Shown: positions 9,101 through 17,660, numbered from the stretch's first letter. The stretch: DNA of 64,000 bases from RGIG3701 sp964438515 (GCA_964438515.1 CAYTLK010000001.1:108112-172111); one strand, 5' to 3'. Notes: generated by a model from the letters alone, not told the origin. Program-made: numbers and translations.

Positions 9101-10157
9101 AGAATCGGGGAAATGGACGGCTGATTTTACCGATTTTGACGCCGCATGTAAGGAATATTTTGACGTTCTGAAAATTCGCTGGACGTATTTACCGGGAAAC
9201 TGGTACTGCTTCGGGTGGGGAATGCCGCCGCACGTCCTCGAGGGGGAACAGCCGTACGAGGGCGTGTGGCCGTTTGCGGACGCCGACCGTTCCAAATTGC
9301 GGCCCGAATACAAGAAAATTTATCAGGAAAAACTCCGTCTGTTGTGGAATCACATCCAAGAACTGGGGTACGCAGATCGTTTCGTACTGTACATCTCCGA
9401 TGAACCGTTTTTCTCGAAGCCTGAGATTATCATACAGATGAAAGCGTGCTGCGAAATGATTCAGGAAGCGGCTCCGAATCTTCCTATTTATTCGAGTACG
9501 TGGGGTCACGTGCCGGAATGGGACGGTTACATTACTGCGTGGGGAATCGGTCATTACGGACGCGTTCCGGAAGAACAGATTCAAAAATCCAAAGAACGCG
9601 GCGACCACATTTGGTGGACGACGGACGGTCAAATGTGCACCGACACTCCATTCTGCGCGACGGAACGTCTTCTGCCGTACTGGTGCGTAAAATACGGGGC
9701 GGACGCCTATGAATTTTGGGGCGCGTCCTGGTATACGTACGATCCGTATAAGTACGGATGGCACTCGTACATTTTTCAATCAGACCAGCCGGGCGTCGAA
9801 TACTACGTGCTGTATCCGAACGGTGACGGTTACATTTTTTATCCCGACAAACTGCTGGGCGTGAATGAAATCGTGACGTCGATTCGGCTGGAACAGGCGC
9901 GTGAAGGAGTTGAAGACGCTGCGTACCTCACGATTCTGCGTGACGAAATCGCACGGGTAGAAGGTTTGAAAACGCTTTCACAAGAACAGCAGAAAACGCT
10001 TCAAAACGCCAAAAACACGCTGGCTCGTGCTTTTGACCTCGTACGCATTCCCAACGCGGGCGGACGTTACACGTCGCAGTACCTCCCGAACCCGGAGGAA
10101 GTCGATGAAATTAAATCCCTCATCGGGACGCTGATTGAAGCGTTAAAAACCATCTAA
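6159..10157 (+). CDS. Very large secreted DUF4091 (glycosidase-like) protein, 1332 aa
   Basis: A secreted multidomain protein, probably a polysaccharide-active enzyme. A signal peptide occupies residues 1-28 (ends PLFAQ). Residues about 197-345 and 527-690 are two carbohydrate-binding-module-like jelly rolls that open alike (FSNGGFEEGS and LVQNPGFETL), each ending in a YD-x-V strand. From about residue 740 to the end is the DUF4091 region, related to GH123-like TIM barrels, with LYISDEPFF near residue 1077 supplying a plausible Asp-Glu catalytic pair, then STWGHVPEWDG and EFWGASWYTYDPY. Wide aromatic surfaces fit glycan binding. The substrate is unknown. The start is supported by AAAGGAAAA 7 nt upstream. 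A terminator follows the stop. Confidence 0.8.
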   Translation: MKLFSPQLQLAALCCFVGVLLGSAPLFAQSDGWNTQLSTSDGGFWKKRISFTIEISDEILKNLKQKNASLFDEKNDEKGADEAGMKSKLQPKEFIFTLVTPEEKTASEAKTQTKNAFFLPIAGAKAEEIRVCDAKQTEYLFEILDKNKKPQHEGVLESGAQLIIPIELTTIPQTSVFYVYYDNPRSWVLPDWWAMRRFSNGGFEEGSTVPDEWALDSSDAEHQISWSNDVVRNGKKSIKTVVSKGAEAAWIGARENSIPAKPGEHYRLSGWTRAENIEGFAGFFYHVGNAKNEMVQSGMLSAKDAAYDWKEMSAEFTIPLDCDRITVGTVLRGTGTAWYDDVTLELLESSGETLDVPCTSGSVEDFPLVERFPEQNNADGTTVFNAETFFKTTELPRFAFVKITNEMDEKRTTLVNIRASLVSARWRVEMNSDSVEILGLDGKPLEFDCLGANFFITPTLPARSVCYLLLVEKPTAVSQSEAARKERDKIQTDSAFPGTSLQNSESENPSQLISDADSAGLAILGKNNLVQNPGFETLNEAGKPEGWDDGAALEGLTFNIIPPDDGKKDAPQLNFGKNCAEIHFEPNVKPSWNGWRQTVKIAPNRSYFFGAWMKSAQKSGTLSIHIHFLNAENQHTVSGSMTSVSASSRGENEWTFVGGMLRSPADAAYMSLQLTVNENGVFCYDNVLVTEMETGTPERFQGGSTGIFQVPAIVKVFPDSTYPRNPEELQNLSFHPVTTAKNEEETVQFALRYPSDRRYEVELVPAASADGKTVLPTELYAVATVPVKHVTSYYNTRTAKWFRKLPSGNGSADGWVGYWPDPMIRFANLAATSGKLKSVPLKEVQNVWNSLSNVQYSSDAQRVCRLSEQNLLELKAWETRALCVIVKTSTEINSGLYSGKIRFRDLESGKISSIPFQLDVKNFAIPDEPVCGAIYDCRASHPEYWNSKNSTEIVDRMIRFLASKRLASDKMRAEPKFSYDKESGKWTADFTDFDAACKEYFDVLKIRWTYLPGNWYCFGWGMPPHVLEGEQPYEGVWPFADADRSKLRPEYKKIYQEKLRLLWNHIQELGYADRFVLYISDEPFFSKPEIIIQMKACCEMIQEAAPNLPIYSSTWGHVPEWDGYITAWGIGHYGRVPEEQIQKSKERGDHIWWTTDGQMCTDTPFCATERLLPYWCVKYGADAYEFWGASWYTYDPYKYGWHSYIFQSDQPGVEYYVLYPNGDGYIFYPDKLLGVNEIVTSIRLEQAREGVEDAAYLTILRDEIARVEGLKTLSQEQQKTLQNAKNTLARAFDLVRIPNAGGRYTSQYLPNPEEVDEIKSLIGTLIEALKTI

Positions 10158-10170
10158 ACACGAAGAATGA

Positions 10171-10229
10171 AAATCTGGCGGAAAGCATGGGAACACTCTG
10201 CGAAAATGATTTTCCGCTCAGATTTTTTC
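10171..10229 (+). terminator. Intrinsic terminator of the DUF4091 gene
   Basis: AAATCTGgCGGAAA (10171-10184) pairs with TTTCCGctCAGATTT (10211-10225), followed by more Ts. The loop is long, about 26 nt. Confidence 0.6.
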
Positions 10230-10245
10230 ATTTTGCACAACATTT

Positions 10246-10280
10246 TGAATACTATTCGAATATAATTTGAATAGTATTCA
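10246..10280. promoter_or_regulatory. 12-bp inverted repeat upstream of glycosyltransferase
   Basis: TGAATACTATTC (10246-10257) and GAATAGTATTCA (10269-10280) are perfect inverted copies separated by 11 nt. More TTTGAA half-copies flank them. It lies 50 to 85 nt before the glycosyltransferase start and could be a dimer-binding operator. No T-run follows, so it is not a standard terminator. Confidence 0.45.
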
Positions 10281-10331
10281 ATATTATTTGAAACACAATG
10301 AATAACAAATTGAATTTGTTTGATTTTATTT

Positions 10332-11035
10332 ATGAATACAACTACAACTCGTTTTTTAATTACAATCGCGACTTACAATGAAATCGAAAATCTTCCGAAA
10401 CTCGTACAATCGATCATTTCCGAGACGAATCGATTTGCGGACGAAAAGAGTTTTTCGTTCGATATTCTAGTAATCGACGACAACTCGCCCGACGGAACAG
10501 GCCGCTGGTGCGACGAACACGCTGCGGAGTTTCCACCGCTGAAATGCATTCATCGTTCGGGAAAAAACGGTCTCGGAACCGCCGTTATTGCTGCGATGCG
10601 CTACGCGATCGAACATCATTACGATCGAATGATCAACATGGACGCCGATTTCAGCCACCATCCGAAATATTTGGAATCGCTCGCTTCGGGAACTGCGGAC
10701 GTCGTCGTCGGTTCTCGTTACACGCGCGGCGGCGGAATCGTCGGCTGGCCGTTTTTTCGTCACATTATGAGCCGCTGCATCAACACTTTCGGACGCACGC
10801 TCCTGCGTCTCTCAGTGCGCGACATCAGCGGGTCGTACCGCAATTATAACGTTAAGATGCTGGAAAAACTCGATTTTTCCCGTTTTCAGTCGCATGGATA
10901 TTCATTTTTCGAAGAAGCGCTCTGGCGGCTGAAACTCGCGGGCGCCGCGATGTCGGAAGTTCCGATCGTGTTTGAAGACCGAGTTTTGGGACAGTCAAAA
11001 ATTTCGTTCCGCGAAAGCCTCAACGCCGTCAAAAC
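10332..11035 (+). CDS. Polyprenol/dolichol-phosphate mannosyltransferase-like GT2, 3' end in gap
   Basis: A family 2 glycosyltransferase that would move a sugar from a nucleotide donor to a polyprenyl phosphate at the membrane, for use in glycan or lipid glycosylation. Signatures: ITIATYNEIENLPKLV at the N-terminus, VIDDNSPDGTG (donor site), GLGTAVIAAMRYA, MDADFSHHP (the DxD-like metal site) and VVGSRYTRGGG. There are 234 residues before the N run. Soluble DPM1-type enzymes are about 240-260 residues, so only a short tail is missing. The Met at 10332 fits the family better than an upstream in-frame Met. No clear Shine-Dalgarno. Confidence 0.82.
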
Positions 11036-11135
11036 NNNNNNNNNNNNNNNNNNNNNNNNNNNNNNNNNNNNNNNNNNNNNNNNNNNNNNNNNNNNNNNNN
11101 NNNNNNNNNNNNNNNNNNNNNNNNNNNNNNNNNNN
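11036..11135. other. Assembly gap (100 Ns)
   Basis: Exactly 100 Ns, a scaffolding placeholder of unknown true length. It separates the 3' ends of the rightward glycosyltransferase and the leftward TPR lipoprotein. Confidence 0.95.
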
Positions 11136-12152
11136 ACCCAAAGTACCGGAGGAAGCGGGAATTTGCACGTTATTTCCGATGCGATTTTCAATACGTGCGG
11201 GAACCGGGACCGTTGCGGACGGCGAAATCGTCGTGCCGGGGCGCTGCGCCGCCGCAACCGCTTGAATTTGATTCAAAAGAGCCGTACACTGCGCGTTTCC
11301 AGGGTCCAAATTCAGCGCTTGCGTTGCGCTTTGAAAAGAATCTGAATAATTTTGATTTTCGCACTGTGCCGAAGCGAGAGCCGTCAGAATCTGCGCGTTC
11401 TGTGGATGCAACGCATTCGCCTGCGCCAAAACCTGCACCGCCTCATGATTTCTCGCGAGCTGCGACAGTGCGGTTCCTTTGCAAAGCAGAATCTCAATCG
11501 GCGGTGTGTCGGAATTACTTTTATCCTGCGCCGCCTGTGCTGCTTCGAGCGCCCGCTGCGGTTTCCCGTTTTTGAGGTACTGCTGCGCCAAAAGGGTCTG
11601 ATACGTCACGTTTTCCGGTGCGTAAAACACCGCCTGATGGTACGCCGCCAGCGCCTGTTCCGACCGCTGCTGAATTTCATAAATTCGACCTTGAAGAATC
11701 CACGCTTCGGCCAGACCCGAATTGTGTCTCAGTCCCAGCGAGACGTACCGCTGCGCCAGCGAATAATTCGAGCATTCAAAATACATCTCCGCAAGTTTCA
11801 CCACAAGTTCGGGAGTCACTTCCGGATGAACGACGGCTTTCTGCATCTGACGAATTGCTTCTTCCCGATTTCCTTCCTTCCACAGCTCGTCCGCATACAT
11901 CGTTCGCGCTTCGAGATTTTCCGGATTTGTTTTGACCGCAAGCGCCAGCTGACTCTTTGCGTTTTCCATTTTATTCTGTTCGATCGACTCAACCGCCTGC
12001 TGAACGTACTGCCGACTCGCAATCGTTTCTGCGGAAGAAACTCGCGTACGGTGCCACACGCGACAGCCGCCGCTCGTCGTTAGAAGCAGCGAGGCGGAAA
12101 TGAATGCAAAAAGCATTAATTTGAGCGATTCTGGCAGTTTGGGAAATTTCAT
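11136..12152 (-). CDS. TPR-repeat lipoprotein, 3' end in gap
   Basis: A membrane-anchored tetratricopeptide-repeat protein, probably a scaffold for protein interactions on the outer face of the cytoplasmic membrane. The N-terminus has a hydrophobic segment ending TTSGGC, a lipobox with lipidated Cys about residue 30. Seven or so TPR units follow, with typical spacing (NPENLEARTMYADELWKEGN, SGLAEAWILQGRIYEIQQ, NAQILTALASAQCENQNYS). The last visible part is a Pro/Thr/Ser-rich tail (TTISPSATVPVPARIENR) that enters the gap. The ribosome binding site is weak, so the start could be a little further downstream. Confidence 0.8.
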
Positions 12153-12348
12153 GAACGCATTCGACCGGGACCGGTACAGAATTTGACGATTTTACTATAA
12201 TAAAATACATTTTAATATAGCAAAAAAATTGAATCAGGGATAGAGAGAATTGAACAATTTTTCTTCTCGAAATCACAAAATGTAACAGAAAATCGTGAAA
12301 TAAAAAGGGACCGTGCGGAAATTTTCATAAAAAACAAGACGCCCCCCC

Positions 12349-12376
12349 TTGTATTTTTTTAACATTCGGATATACT
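12349..12376 (+). promoter_or_regulatory. Promoter of tRNA-Met
   Basis: TTGTAT (12349-12354) and TATACT (12371-12376) are separated by 16 nt, and the tRNA begins 32 nt after the -10 box. Confidence 0.65.
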
Positions 12377-12407
12377 ATATAAATCATTGAAAGATGAGAA
12401 GATTGAG

Positions 12408-12480
12408 AGCGGGGTAGGGCAGTTGGTAGCCTGCGAGGCTCATAACCTCGAGGTCGCAGGTTCGAATCCTGCCCCCGCCA
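12408..12480 (+). tRNA. tRNA-Met(CAT), probable initiator
   Basis: A full cloverleaf can be folded: acceptor AGCGGGG with CCCCGCC, D arm GGGC/GCCT, anticodon stem CGAGG/CCTCG with loop CTCATAA, T arm GCAGG TTCGAAT CCTGC. The anticodon CAT is at 12441-12443. Initiator features: position 1:72 is an unpaired A-C, and position 11:24 is G-C (purine-pyrimidine), as in bacterial initiators. However, positions 29-31 are AGG (pairing with CCT) rather than the usual GGG. The CCA end is not encoded. An elongator or Ile2 identity is less likely but not excluded. Confidence 0.9.
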
Positions 12481-12485
12481 CTAAA

Positions 12486-12520
12486 AACCTGATTGGTCGT
12501 TGAACGAATCAGGTTTTTTT
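12486..12520 (+). terminator. Terminator of tRNA-Met
   Basis: AACCTGATT (12486-12494) pairs with AATCAGGTT (12507-12515), followed by Ts. Confidence 0.85.
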
Positions 12521-12639
12521 CTTTTTAAAGAGATTTTTTCTTGTAAGAAAAGAATGAATAAGAAAAAAGAAAGAGCGCAAAAGTACAATTGTTCGTGCTT
12601 TTACGCTCCTAAAATCAAACTTGATTTTTGAACTTTAAA

Positions 12640-15600
12640 TCATGGAGTCTCCGGTTTCTTTTCGGAAAGATTGAACCCCACCTGCAGCCAGCCGTCTTCC
12701 GCCTGAAGAAACGCCGGCTGAACGTACATATTCGCGAATCTCGAATCCTCTTTAACGTCTTTCAGAAGCCGTGTTTCCTGAATTTTGATTTCAGGTTCAA
12801 ATATCTTTTCGAGACGTTTCGACATCACGCGGCGCAAACTCACCATACTGGATGGAAGGCGTTTTTTCACTTCCGGATTGAAATCCGGCGGCAAAATTTC
12901 TACGTTTCCTTCACGAACAAGAACAAATTCCGTTCCACGGTGTTCAATTTTGTACGAAATCGCAATATTGAGGGCCGGATACGCTTTTCCGTCGTATTCC
13001 ATCGACTGACAATGAATGCAAAAAACGATTTTCCCATCGTCAAACGACGTGCTGACCGGCCAGTCACGCACAAAACGCATCGCCCATTCTTTTTCAGATT
13101 CCGCATTCTCCGCAGTTTTTGCATTCTCGGCAGTCCCCGCAGTTTTCTCAGTTTCATCCGTTTGCGTCTTTACAGCGTTCTGGAGCCACTTCGGAGCCGT
13201 CGCGAGAAACTGACTGCGCGCGTTTTGGTTGAAATTCATTCCGGAGAAAAATCCTTTGAAAATCCCCTGAAATGCCGACTCATGAACAGAAATCTGAATA
13301 TCGTACAAACCGTTCATCTGAGGCGCAACCGTGGGCGCCGTGAAACCATCGCGGCACGCAACACGCACCTGCATATGAATTCCCGCATCGTCCGACCACA
13401 TGTGAGTCTGCGGTGTGAGACCGCGCGGCGCCAGCTGACGTTTTCCGTCTTCCGCAAGTCGCTGATTCCAGTTTTCAAGAATTTCATCAATCGACTGGTT
13501 GAACTGACGACGAAGCCGAGCGGCATTCTGAGCGCGAGCCGTTTGTTCCATCTCGTCTTTTTGCGCAAACGCTCGCCGAGTCGCAAACGACTCAATCAAA
13601 TGACGATTGTAAACGTCACGCACATTTTCAATTCGAGAATTCGTACGAATATTTACTTGCGCGGAAGTCGAATCGAAACCGTCTTGGTCGATGAAAACAC
13701 TTTTATTCACAACAATTCGACTGCTTGCGCGGGAGGAAACGATTGCGGGACCCGCATACGCGTTGGTTCGACTGTCCGAAGCGCCGTCCAAAACGATTCC
13801 CAATTCGATTTGGTCCGGATTGCAGACAGGCCGAACAGAAAGATTTCCGTTGAAAAGCGTGGTTCCGCGAATGGTCGCACGACGCACCTGTTCGTTTACG
13901 GCTTGTTCCTCTTCAATCAGACGGCTTCCGTATTTGTCGAAGACGCTTTGATTCATGTGCACAATTACGTTCGACTGCGCCCAGACGGCCGACGTTGCGG
14001 TCACCAAATCAGAAACCTGATTCATTTCATCCATCCAGTCGAGCAAATCTTCGATTCCGCGCTGCGTCAAAGAGGACGGGTATTTTTGAGCCGCAAGAAG
14101 CAAAATCGCCATTTCTTTTTGTGCGGAGGCAAAAAGAGCCTCTGCCGCGTCCGGAGACTGCATTTGAGCTTCCAGAGCGAGATAGCGACCGATCGCGCTG
14201 CGAAGACGAACGAAAAATTCCAGTTCCAGTCCGAACGCGCCGCAGGAAAGCTGACGATGAATCTCCTCAAGTGCCGTCGCGTCTGCCGGTTCGTTCAGAT
14301 GAAGCACATCCCAATGCAGGAATCGAATCCATTCCTGACGTTTAGCGGGCGTCGATTTCGCAAACAATTGGTTCACGTAACCTGCCGCTTCACGAACGTC
14401 TTTGTAAGCGGCATCCAAATCGGCCTCTGTCGGAGGGGTGTAACGACACGCCATCCACCTCGCTGCAAGAATCTTGCACGAATCCCCAACTGAAAGACTC
14501 TCTTGTTTCTGGGGGGATTCCGCATTTTTCACCGACGGAATTTCCGAAACGGAGACCGAGTCCATCAGTTTCTGAAGCGTATAATGGCGGAACGGAAGCG
14601 GAGGAAGGGAGCCGGACGCGAGTAAATCTTCATTCGATTCCGGAACGGACGCCGAATTATTTTCATTTTCTTCCGAAGCAGCCGTTTCACGAACATTTTC
14701 AGTTTTCGAGTCTGAAGAACGCGACACTTTGGAAGCAGCAGCGTCCGGCGCAGACTCCTCAGGAACGGAAACTGTTTCCGGAATTGATTCTTCCTGCGAA
14801 AAAGTCGAGATTTTGGGGAGTCGTTTCGCAGCTGAAACATGTGCGGGCGACAAAACATCGACCGAAGAATTTCCCGGTCCTTCACACGCCGAAGCATCAG
14901 GGACCAACGGCGGAATTTCAGGCGGGTCGTTTTCCGAAACGGATACGGAAGCGACGGATGAAACTGTCGGCGAAACCATCTCGGATTTTCGGGAAGCAGA
15001 CGCCGCAACCCATTCATTGGAAGACGTAACCGTTGTTTTATCAGGAAGTGAATTTTGTACAATTTTCCGTACGTTTCCATTTTCACTCGACGTCATCTGA
15101 CGGAAATTCGAGTGCGTCTGTTCAGACGACTGGGACCGTTCGGACTGCTGCGGTTCTTCCAAATAGGAAGCGGATTCCGACGCCACAAACTCTTCATTTC
15201 CCGTCATAGTTTGTGCAGAGGACGCCGTTCCATTTTCCTCTGAAACCTCGTCAAACAGAGCCTCCGATGGAGGAGAGGGGAGCGAAACGGCAGTTTGTTC
15301 GAAGAACATTTCTTCTGCCTCCTCAAGCGTGACGGGGGCTTCGCTCTTTTGAGCCGCTGCAACGACAGGAAGCGTAAAATTTCCCGCAGGCTGACCGGCT
15401 CGCCGAGCCAGAAACGGTTTTGCGGACGGAAAAGAACTCCAAATGCTTGAAAAAAGCGGTGTTTCTTCCAGTTTTTGCAGCTCGTTGAGAGAGTCTCGGA
15501 GTGCCGCAATGGGGGGATATTTTTCCACGCCGTACGCAAATCGAAGATTCACGAGGAACTTTCTTACGTGTTCCTTCGAAGCTGCGGTTTCCTGAAAAAG

Positions 15601-15822
15601 ACTGGATTTCAGCTGCGAAATCGAAAGATACTGATTCCAGCGGTGCAGACGAACCGAGTACGTCGATAAAAAATCTTCGACGTTGGAAACATCTGCAAGA
15701 ACCACTTCCCGCAATGCAGCTACAGCATCCTGACGGCTCGAATTTGCAACGTAAAGACGATAGGACGCAAACATTACGAGGAACAGAAGAATTCCTACCG
15801 CGAACTTCTTTTTAGTGGTCAT
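12640..15822 (-). CDS. Large membrane-anchored protein of unknown function, 1060 aa
   Basis: The N-terminus (MTTKKKFAVGILLFLVMFASY) is a single membrane anchor. Residues about 190-430 are low-complexity and Ser/Glu/Pro-rich, probably a disordered linker across the periplasm. The C-terminal half is ordered: an alpha-helical part around residues 450-600 (LEIHRQLSCGAFGLELEFFVRLRSA), then strands with TTLFNGNLSVRPVC, IELGIVLDGASDS and a long helix with a basic/acidic pattern (RRQFNQSIDEILENW). I do not recognise a named domain. It starts MTTKKK with an AGGGAG-like signal upstream. Layout (anchor, disordered spacer, folded domain) suggests a surface or envelope scaffold. Confidence 0.75.
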   Translation of the reverse strand: MTTKKKFAVGILLFLVMFASYRLYVANSSRQDAVAALREVVLADVSNVEDFLSTYSVRLHRWNQYLSISQLKSSLFQETAASKEHVRKFLVNLRFAYGVEKYPPIAALRDSLNELQKLEETPLFSSIWSSFPSAKPFLARRAGQPAGNFTLPVVAAAQKSEAPVTLEEAEEMFFEQTAVSLPSPPSEALFDEVSEENGTASSAQTMTGNEEFVASESASYLEEPQQSERSQSSEQTHSNFRQMTSSENGNVRKIVQNSLPDKTTVTSSNEWVAASASRKSEMVSPTVSSVASVSVSENDPPEIPPLVPDASACEGPGNSSVDVLSPAHVSAAKRLPKISTFSQEESIPETVSVPEESAPDAAASKVSRSSDSKTENVRETAASEENENNSASVPESNEDLLASGSLPPLPFRHYTLQKLMDSVSVSEIPSVKNAESPQKQESLSVGDSCKILAARWMACRYTPPTEADLDAAYKDVREAAGYVNQLFAKSTPAKRQEWIRFLHWDVLHLNEPADATALEEIHRQLSCGAFGLELEFFVRLRSAIGRYLALEAQMQSPDAAEALFASAQKEMAILLLAAQKYPSSLTQRGIEDLLDWMDEMNQVSDLVTATSAVWAQSNVIVHMNQSVFDKYGSRLIEEEQAVNEQVRRATIRGTTLFNGNLSVRPVCNPDQIELGIVLDGASDSRTNAYAGPAIVSSRASSRIVVNKSVFIDQDGFDSTSAQVNIRTNSRIENVRDVYNRHLIESFATRRAFAQKDEMEQTARAQNAARLRRQFNQSIDEILENWNQRLAEDGKRQLAPRGLTPQTHMWSDDAGIHMQVRVACRDGFTAPTVAPQMNGLYDIQISVHESAFQGIFKGFFSGMNFNQNARSQFLATAPKWLQNAVKTQTDETEKTAGTAENAKTAENAESEKEWAMRFVRDWPVSTSFDDGKIVFCIHCQSMEYDGKAYPALNIAISYKIEHRGTEFVLVREGNVEILPPDFNPEVKKRLPSSMVSLRRVMSKRLEKIFEPEIKIQETRLLKDVKEDSRFANMYVQPAFLQAEDGWLQVGFNLSEKKPETP

Positions 15823-16185
15823 CCAAAACTCCCTAAACTCAAACTTCCAAACGCTTTCAATATTAAACGTTTTTCAGTATCTGGAATCGTCCCTTTTGAA
15901 CATTCCGTCTCCCTTCGATTTCAGTTTGAGGCGGCACCTGTGAAATGGAGTTCACGAAGCGAAACGACAACAAAAAGTAACGTGAAAGAGAAACAGGTAC
16001 AAAATGTCTCTGTGCACCGGACAAAACCTTCCAATCCATTTCATCGTAAAGAACCTTGAAATAATTTATCCTCTTTTCCGTGAAAACCCCTAAATATTGA
16101 GATTCCCCCCTTCCAGAAATGTGTTATTTCGGTTATAAAAGATAGTGAAATTGGAGATTATTTGTTGGAAAGGGTAATTTCGCAG
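15823..16185. other. Intergenic region with nested inverted repeats
   Basis: Divergent spacer of about 360 nt. It contains two nested perfect pairs: ACCTGT (15936-15941) with ACAGGT (15993-15998), enclosing TTCACG (15951-15956) with CGTGAA (15981-15986). No T-run follows. It may be a structured leader RNA or a binding site. Nothing else is recognisable. Confidence 0.4.
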
Positions 16186-17547
16186 ATGAACGAAACCTTG
16201 CAGAAGGAAAAACTTTTTTTTCAGATTGTGACGCTGGGCTGCAAAGTCAACCAGTACGAGAGCGAACAAATTCGTCAGATTCTCCTCGAACATGGGTTTT
16301 TATGTAAGAATGGAGAGGATGGAGAGTCTGTATCGTCCTCACAAGCACCTGATTGGGTCTTCATCAACACTTGCGCCGTGACGCAGGAGTCGGAAGCAAA
16401 ATCTCGAAAAATCATTCGACAGCTGAAAAAGCGGTACGATCCCGCAAGAATTGTCGTTTTTGGATGTTCTGCCGAAAATAATCCGGAACAATTTCGGAAT
16501 ATTCCAGGCGTGACCGACGTGATTCAGAGCGAAAAATACGGAGGAAACCGCCTCGCCGCCGTTCTCGACGCGCTCAACCTTTCGCCCGACTCGTACAAAC
16601 TCTCGCTTCTCGGCGGGCTGCGGCGTTTTGGGGAGCGACATCGCGCGTACATTAAAGTTCAAGACGGATGCAAGCAGTTTTGCACGTACTGTTTAATTCC
16701 GCACCTGCGTCACGAACTAACAAGCGTTCCGCCGGAGGAAGTGCTTGCAGAAGCGCAATCTCTCATAAAAAATGGATACAAAGAGATTATTGTAACTGGA
16801 ATTCATCTCGGTTATTACGGCTTAAACCCTCGAAGCCGCGCGCAGGGACTCTGGACGCTGGAAGACCGAAAAGCCCCCCGAACCACCAATCTGACGCAGC
16901 TCATGGAACAGCTGGCGACGATGGAAATTACGTGCGAAAATCAGAGTAAAAAACCGGCGGATTTTCGGCTGCGAATTTCGAGCCTCGAAGCTCATGAGGC
17001 GGGAGACGACCTGCTTCATATTATGGCAGAAAATCGAACGAGAATCTGTCCTCATCTGCATCTTTCCATGCAAAGCGGCTCCCCAACGGTGCACCATCGA
17101 ATGAATCGGCCTGGGACGATTGAACAGTATATGGATCGGTGCAGCGCCGCCAAACGGATTCTGGATTCGCCGGCGCTCACGACCGACATCATTGTTGGTT
17201 TTCCCGGCGAAACGGAAAAAGAATTCCTCGAAACCTGCGACGTTGTGCGTCAGATTGGTTTTTCGAAAATACATATTTTTCCGTTCAGCGCCCGACCAGG
17301 AACACCCGCCGCCGCAATGGGAGACCAAATTCCAGCGGAAGAAAAACATCGGCGCGAACTGTTTCTTGCGGAAATCGAACGGGAAATGCACGCAAAATTC
17401 GTCGAGTCGCTCCGTGGACGCAAAACCCGCTTTCTCGCAGAAAGGTTCCATCCCGAAACGAATACAGTGACAGGAACGTCCGAATATTACATTCAGGAAG
17501 AGTTTCCCGGCACAGCGTCGATGGTTGGAACGTTTGTTGTACGATAG
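16186..17547 (+). CDS. mtaB: tRNA t6A37 methylthiotransferase MtaB-type
   Basis: A radical-SAM enzyme that adds a methylthio group to C2 of t6A37 in ANN-decoding tRNAs. The UPF0004 domain is present (TLGCKVNQYESEQI, NTCAVT, GCSAENNP), giving three cysteines for one cluster. The radical-SAM motif is CKQFCTYC, and a TRAM-like domain closes the protein. The sequence TLGCKVNQYES marks the MtaB branch rather than MiaB, whose gene is separate at 25091. The ATG at 16186 has GGAAAGGG 10 nt upstream. TTG codons at 16162 and 16165 with GGAGA in front are an alternative start that adds 7 or 8 residues. Confidence 0.88.
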   Translation: MNETLQKEKLFFQIVTLGCKVNQYESEQIRQILLEHGFLCKNGEDGESVSSSQAPDWVFINTCAVTQESEAKSRKIIRQLKKRYDPARIVVFGCSAENNPEQFRNIPGVTDVIQSEKYGGNRLAAVLDALNLSPDSYKLSLLGGLRRFGERHRAYIKVQDGCKQFCTYCLIPHLRHELTSVPPEEVLAEAQSLIKNGYKEIIVTGIHLGYYGLNPRSRAQGLWTLEDRKAPRTTNLTQLMEQLATMEITCENQSKKPADFRLRISSLEAHEAGDDLLHIMAENRTRICPHLHLSMQSGSPTVHHRMNRPGTIEQYMDRCSAAKRILDSPALTTDIIVGFPGETEKEFLETCDVVRQIGFSKIHIFPFSARPGTPAAAMGDQIPAEEKHRRELFLAEIEREMHAKFVESLRGRKTRFLAERFHPETNTVTGTSEYYIQEEFPGTASMVGTFVVR

Positions 17548-17575
17548 TTCGTCCCTGAAAATGCCGCAAAATTCA

Positions 17576-17660
17576 TAAAAAAACGCAGCTGAATCATCAC
17601 GACGAACCCAAACGCCCTAGGACGGAAGCAAACACGCGCCCTTCGATTTTTCAACTGCGT
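17576..17660 (-). ncRNA. Candidate small RNA or long-loop terminator
   Basis: On the minus strand ACGCAGTTGAA (complement of 17650-17660) pairs with TTCAGCTGCGT (complement of 17583-17593) over 11 positions with one mismatch, and seven Ts follow. The loop is 56 nt and GC-rich. This could be an intrinsic terminator for dnaA transcripts or the 3' end of an independent RNA. A TATAAT on the same strand at about 17690-17700 lies upstream of the stem. I compared the loop with SRP RNA and found no convincing match. Confidence 0.35.

Noticed and set aside
12628..14493. 621-codon rightward frame
   Set aside because: It is antisense to the 1060-residue gene, has Arg/Phe-rich shadow composition, no Shine-Dalgarno and no motifs.
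17583..17660. GGAAG within a stem, considered as SRP 4.5S RNA
   Set aside because: The sequence around the GGAA tetraloop does not pair and the conserved AGCA side of the symmetric loop is absent.
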